From: Montifringilla adamsi
Taxonomy: Eukaryota > Chordata > Aves > Passeriformes > Passeridae
Assembly: GCA_017590115.1 (NCBI GenBank)
Contig: JAGGNK010007115.1
Location: forward strand, 913,796 to 977,795
DNA: 64,000 bases
Direction of reading: 5' to 3'
This document shows, piece by piece, positions 43,216-64,000 of this stretch. The position numbers were made by a program, and so were the translations under genes. The notes under the pieces were generated by a model. That model ran no database searches, was not told the DNA's origin, and was given only the letters and a program-made list of their open reading frames with translations. The stretch's first letter is position 1. Each line of letters starts with the position of its first letter.

Positions 43216-44185
43216 CCCCCGGAGCCGGCAGGGCAGGGATGCCTTCCCACGGCTCTGCCGTGCCTGGGGGCAGCACCGGAGGGCTCCTGCTCCTTTTCAG
43301 GACTCTGTGCTTTCCAAGGAGGCATCCCCGAGCTCAGGGCTGTCTGCTGGCCAGTTCAGTAACCTCGTGCTCGGGCTGTTCCCCTCCTGGGAAGCTTTCA
43401 AGGCCCGTCAGCCCCTGGCACAGCTTTGAGCAGAGCTGGTGGCCAGCAAGGAGCCGTGAGCTGGAAGGATCAGACCGGATCCATCCCCGGGCCCACAGGG
43501 ATGTGCCAGAAGGGTTCTGCAAGCTCCTGCTGCTTTGCAGTGCCCCTGGCTGCCAGGGGAAGGGAACTGAAGCTCCCAGGCCACCTGCAGTGCTCTCTGC
43601 TCCACTGCTCCCATCTGGGCAGGTGCAGCTGCAGCCCCCGTGCCCTGCCCCGGGGCAGAAGGGCTGGCAGAGGGGCTGCAGAGGACTCAGCAGCGTCCTC
43701 AGGGTCCCAGGGCAGCTGGAGGTGGCCACGCTCCTGCTCGTCCCCCCACGCTCCCTCCCTGCTGACCTGCTCTGGCCTCCCAGGGCTCTGTGGCCGGGCT
43801 GTCCCCAGCCCAGGGCTGCCTGGGCAGAGCCCCCACGCTCGGGCAGGGGCTTGGGGGCATAGGGAGGGTCTCCAGCAGCTGCTGGGGCCAGTCACAGGAG
43901 TCTGGGAAACGTGGCACGGTGAGGTTTTACCAGATGGACACAAAACCCTGGGCTCAGGGATCCCCTGGGAGTGGAGGGTGCTGAGGAAGCTCTGTCAGTG
44001 CAGGGTTTGTCTTCGTGTCACCCTCTGTCACCCTCTGTCACCTGCGGTGCCTCCTCAGTGTCCCCTCTGTCCGTGGCTCTGCTGGGTGGTAGCAGGTGGC
44101 AGCAGCGTATTTACAACCAGACTGGACAGGAGCAAATTGCACTTTGTTGGCAAGGAATTGTCACACCTCGGGCGGCCTCAGGATG

Positions 44186-62696
<18,511 letters not shown>

Positions 62697-62904
62697 TCAG
62701 AGTACAAGATCCAGCTCTGGTTTCCCTCCCCAGCCCCTCCACAACCCTGCTAGCCCTGGTTCTCCTGAGTGCTCAAGTCCCCAACGCTCCCAATGTCCCC
62801 ACGAGGTCCCCTTTGATACCAAAGTGTCTTTCAGATGTGGTTTCAAAGTGGAATATGGGATAAATATATAGATTTAAAGAACAAATGTATGTATAAAAGC
62901 TAAA

Positions 62905-62995
62905 AATCATCTGGTTCCAACCCCCCATGGCAGAGAGTTGGAATTGGATGATCTTTAAGGGCTCTACCAACCCAAACCAGCCTGTGATTCTTTAT
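62905..62995 (+). mobile_element. CR1 3' tip
   Basis: ggatgatctttaagggctct, ccaacccaaaccagcctgtg and attctt. Short forward copy. Confidence 0.75.
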
Positions 62996-63479
62996 TACAG
63001 AGAATTAGAGACAATGTGGTTCAGACAAAGGTCTCATAGGCTGATGAGAGAGAAACTAAACTCCTCCAGGAAATTTTGGAAGGAGCATTAGGAAATCTCC
63101 CTGCTGGGAGGCTGACTGGAGCTGGGAGCTGTTCCTGCAGGGAGCTGGGGGTCGGCAGCATTACTGAGATCATTTCCAACCAGTGGGATCCTGCGCTGCC
63201 AGGGAGGGAGCCTGGGCTGGGAGTGCATTTTGGACAAGGCACAGGGCAGATCAGCCTGGCAGGAAGGCGGCTGGATCCCCCTGCTCTCCGGCTGGTGGGG
63301 TCGGGGCAGGCTCTGCAGGCAGCAGGGAGCTCCCCGCCCTCGTGGCTGCGCTCTGGCCGTCTGGGCACCGGGAGGGAAGTGGGTTAATCCCCGTGCGGGG
63401 ATTGTCTTTTCCTGCCTTCCTCCCGCAGCCTGGCACCCAGACACTGCTGGGGCAGGGCAGGGCAGGGCTGGGCATCGCC

Positions 63480-63800
63480 TCGAATCAGGGGATCTTAGGG
63501 CTGGAAAAGTCCTTTCAGGGTATGAAACCCACCTGCCAGCCAGCAGCACCCCGTGCTCACCGTGACCGTGCCCTCAGTGCCACAGCCACCACCTCCTTAC
63601 CCCTTCCAGAACGGGGACTCCAGCACTGCCCTGTGACAGTGCCGGGCACCAGCACTGCCCTGTGACAGTGCCTGGCAGCTCCTGCTGGGCAGGAATGCTC
63701 CCTGACATCCAAACTAAACCTCCCCTGCTGCAACTTGAGGCCATTTCCTCTCGTCCTGTCACTTGTTACCTGGGAAAAGAGACCAACCCCAACCTGGCTC
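63480..63800 (-). mobile_element. CR1 LINE fragments
   Basis: gaatcaggggatcttagggc begins a 3' tip. From about 63685 the - strand encodes the CR1 tail signature [15 protein letters not shown]. The middle (63540-63680) is not clearly CR1. Confidence 0.7.
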
Positions 63801-63814
63801 CTTTCAGCCTGCTC

Positions 63815-63900
63815 TGTACCCTGAATCCTGCTGGCACAGCGGGGTACCCTGAGTCCTGCTGGCACAGCTGGGCACCCCGAATCCTGCTGGCACAGCCTGC
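63815..63900. repeat. Short tandem repeat, ~28-bp unit
   Basis: Three copies of accctgaatcctgctggcac + agcggggt. A 37-bp direct repeat, ccagcactgccctgtgacag, also lies at about 63622-63680. No GRID2IP exon recognised in 62671-64000. Confidence 0.85.
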
Positions 63901-64000
63901 ATCCCACCCAGCGAGGAGCAAACATCCCTCTCAACCTGCAAATGCCACCCCCACTCCTCCAGCCAGCCCCGCGGAGCTGAGGGGACACAGAGGGTGCCCC

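Larger units (their letters stand above)
42141..44185 (-). other. GRID2IP: Candidate GRID2IP 3' UTR
   Basis: Runs from the stop codon to the poly(A) signal near 42161. Contains a CpG-rich block (about 42640-42990) and a CR1 remnant (about 43083-43215). Continuous long ORFs on both strands reflect GC content. Confidence 0.45.

Noticed and set aside
42630..43862. 410-codon + strand ORF
   Set aside because: Lies in CpG-rich sequence opposite the GRID2IP 3' UTR and crosses a CR1 fragment; no recognisable domain.

Overview
The window is nuclear DNA from a bird, probably a passerine. Long GT-AG introns separate short exons of vertebrate-specific genes. CR1 LINE 3' ends are scattered throughout, two pieces resemble songbird endogenous-retrovirus LTRs, and GC-rich minisatellites are unusually dense. 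Two N runs (781 and 7 bases) mark assembly gaps. There is no operon, CRISPR array, prophage or RNA gene that I can recognise.

Three protein-coding genes account for all recognisable coding sequence. (1) ARHGAP17 (RICH1/nadrin) is on the + strand. Seventeen coding exons lie between 867 and 19199, covering most of the BAR domain, the whole RhoGAP domain, the proline-rich tail and the PDZ-binding C-terminus; the 5' exons lie before base 1. (2) SLC5A11 (SMIT2, sodium/myo-inositol cotransporter) is on the - strand, 36444 down to 21895, tail-to-tail with ARHGAP17. It has a complete set of 15 coding exons (665 codons plus stop if exon 5 is counted once), but exon 5 appears three times around the 781-N gap. 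(3) GRID2IP (delphilin) is on the - strand, 62670 down to 44186. Nineteen exons encode PDZ2, a harmonin-N-like domain, FH1 and FH2 through to the stop; the 5' exons lie beyond base 64000.

Layout: 1-20045 ARHGAP17; 20046-21894 a short intergenic spacer with a tandem duplication; 21895-36444 SLC5A11; 36445-42140 the spacer upstream of SLC5A11, with a CpG-rich candidate promoter and two minisatellites; 42141-64000 GRID2IP with a roughly 2-kb 3' UTR. The genes do not form a pathway: ARHGAP17 is a Cdc42/Rac GAP at junctions and endosomes, SLC5A11 an inositol transporter, GRID2IP a postsynaptic actin scaffold. ARHGAP17-SLC5A11 adjacency matches human 16p12.1, whereas human GRID2IP is on 7p22, so the SLC5A11/GRID2IP junction marks a synteny difference between bird and human.

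I found no previously undescribed biological system. The observations most worth checking are: the triplicated SLC5A11 exon around the gap (probably false haplotype duplication); a 14-C run that breaks the ARHGAP17 reading frame; minisatellites abutting splice sites, including one that has copied the 3' splice site of a GRID2IP exon, twice in the same frame; and an unresolved gap in the GRID2IP FH1 region.
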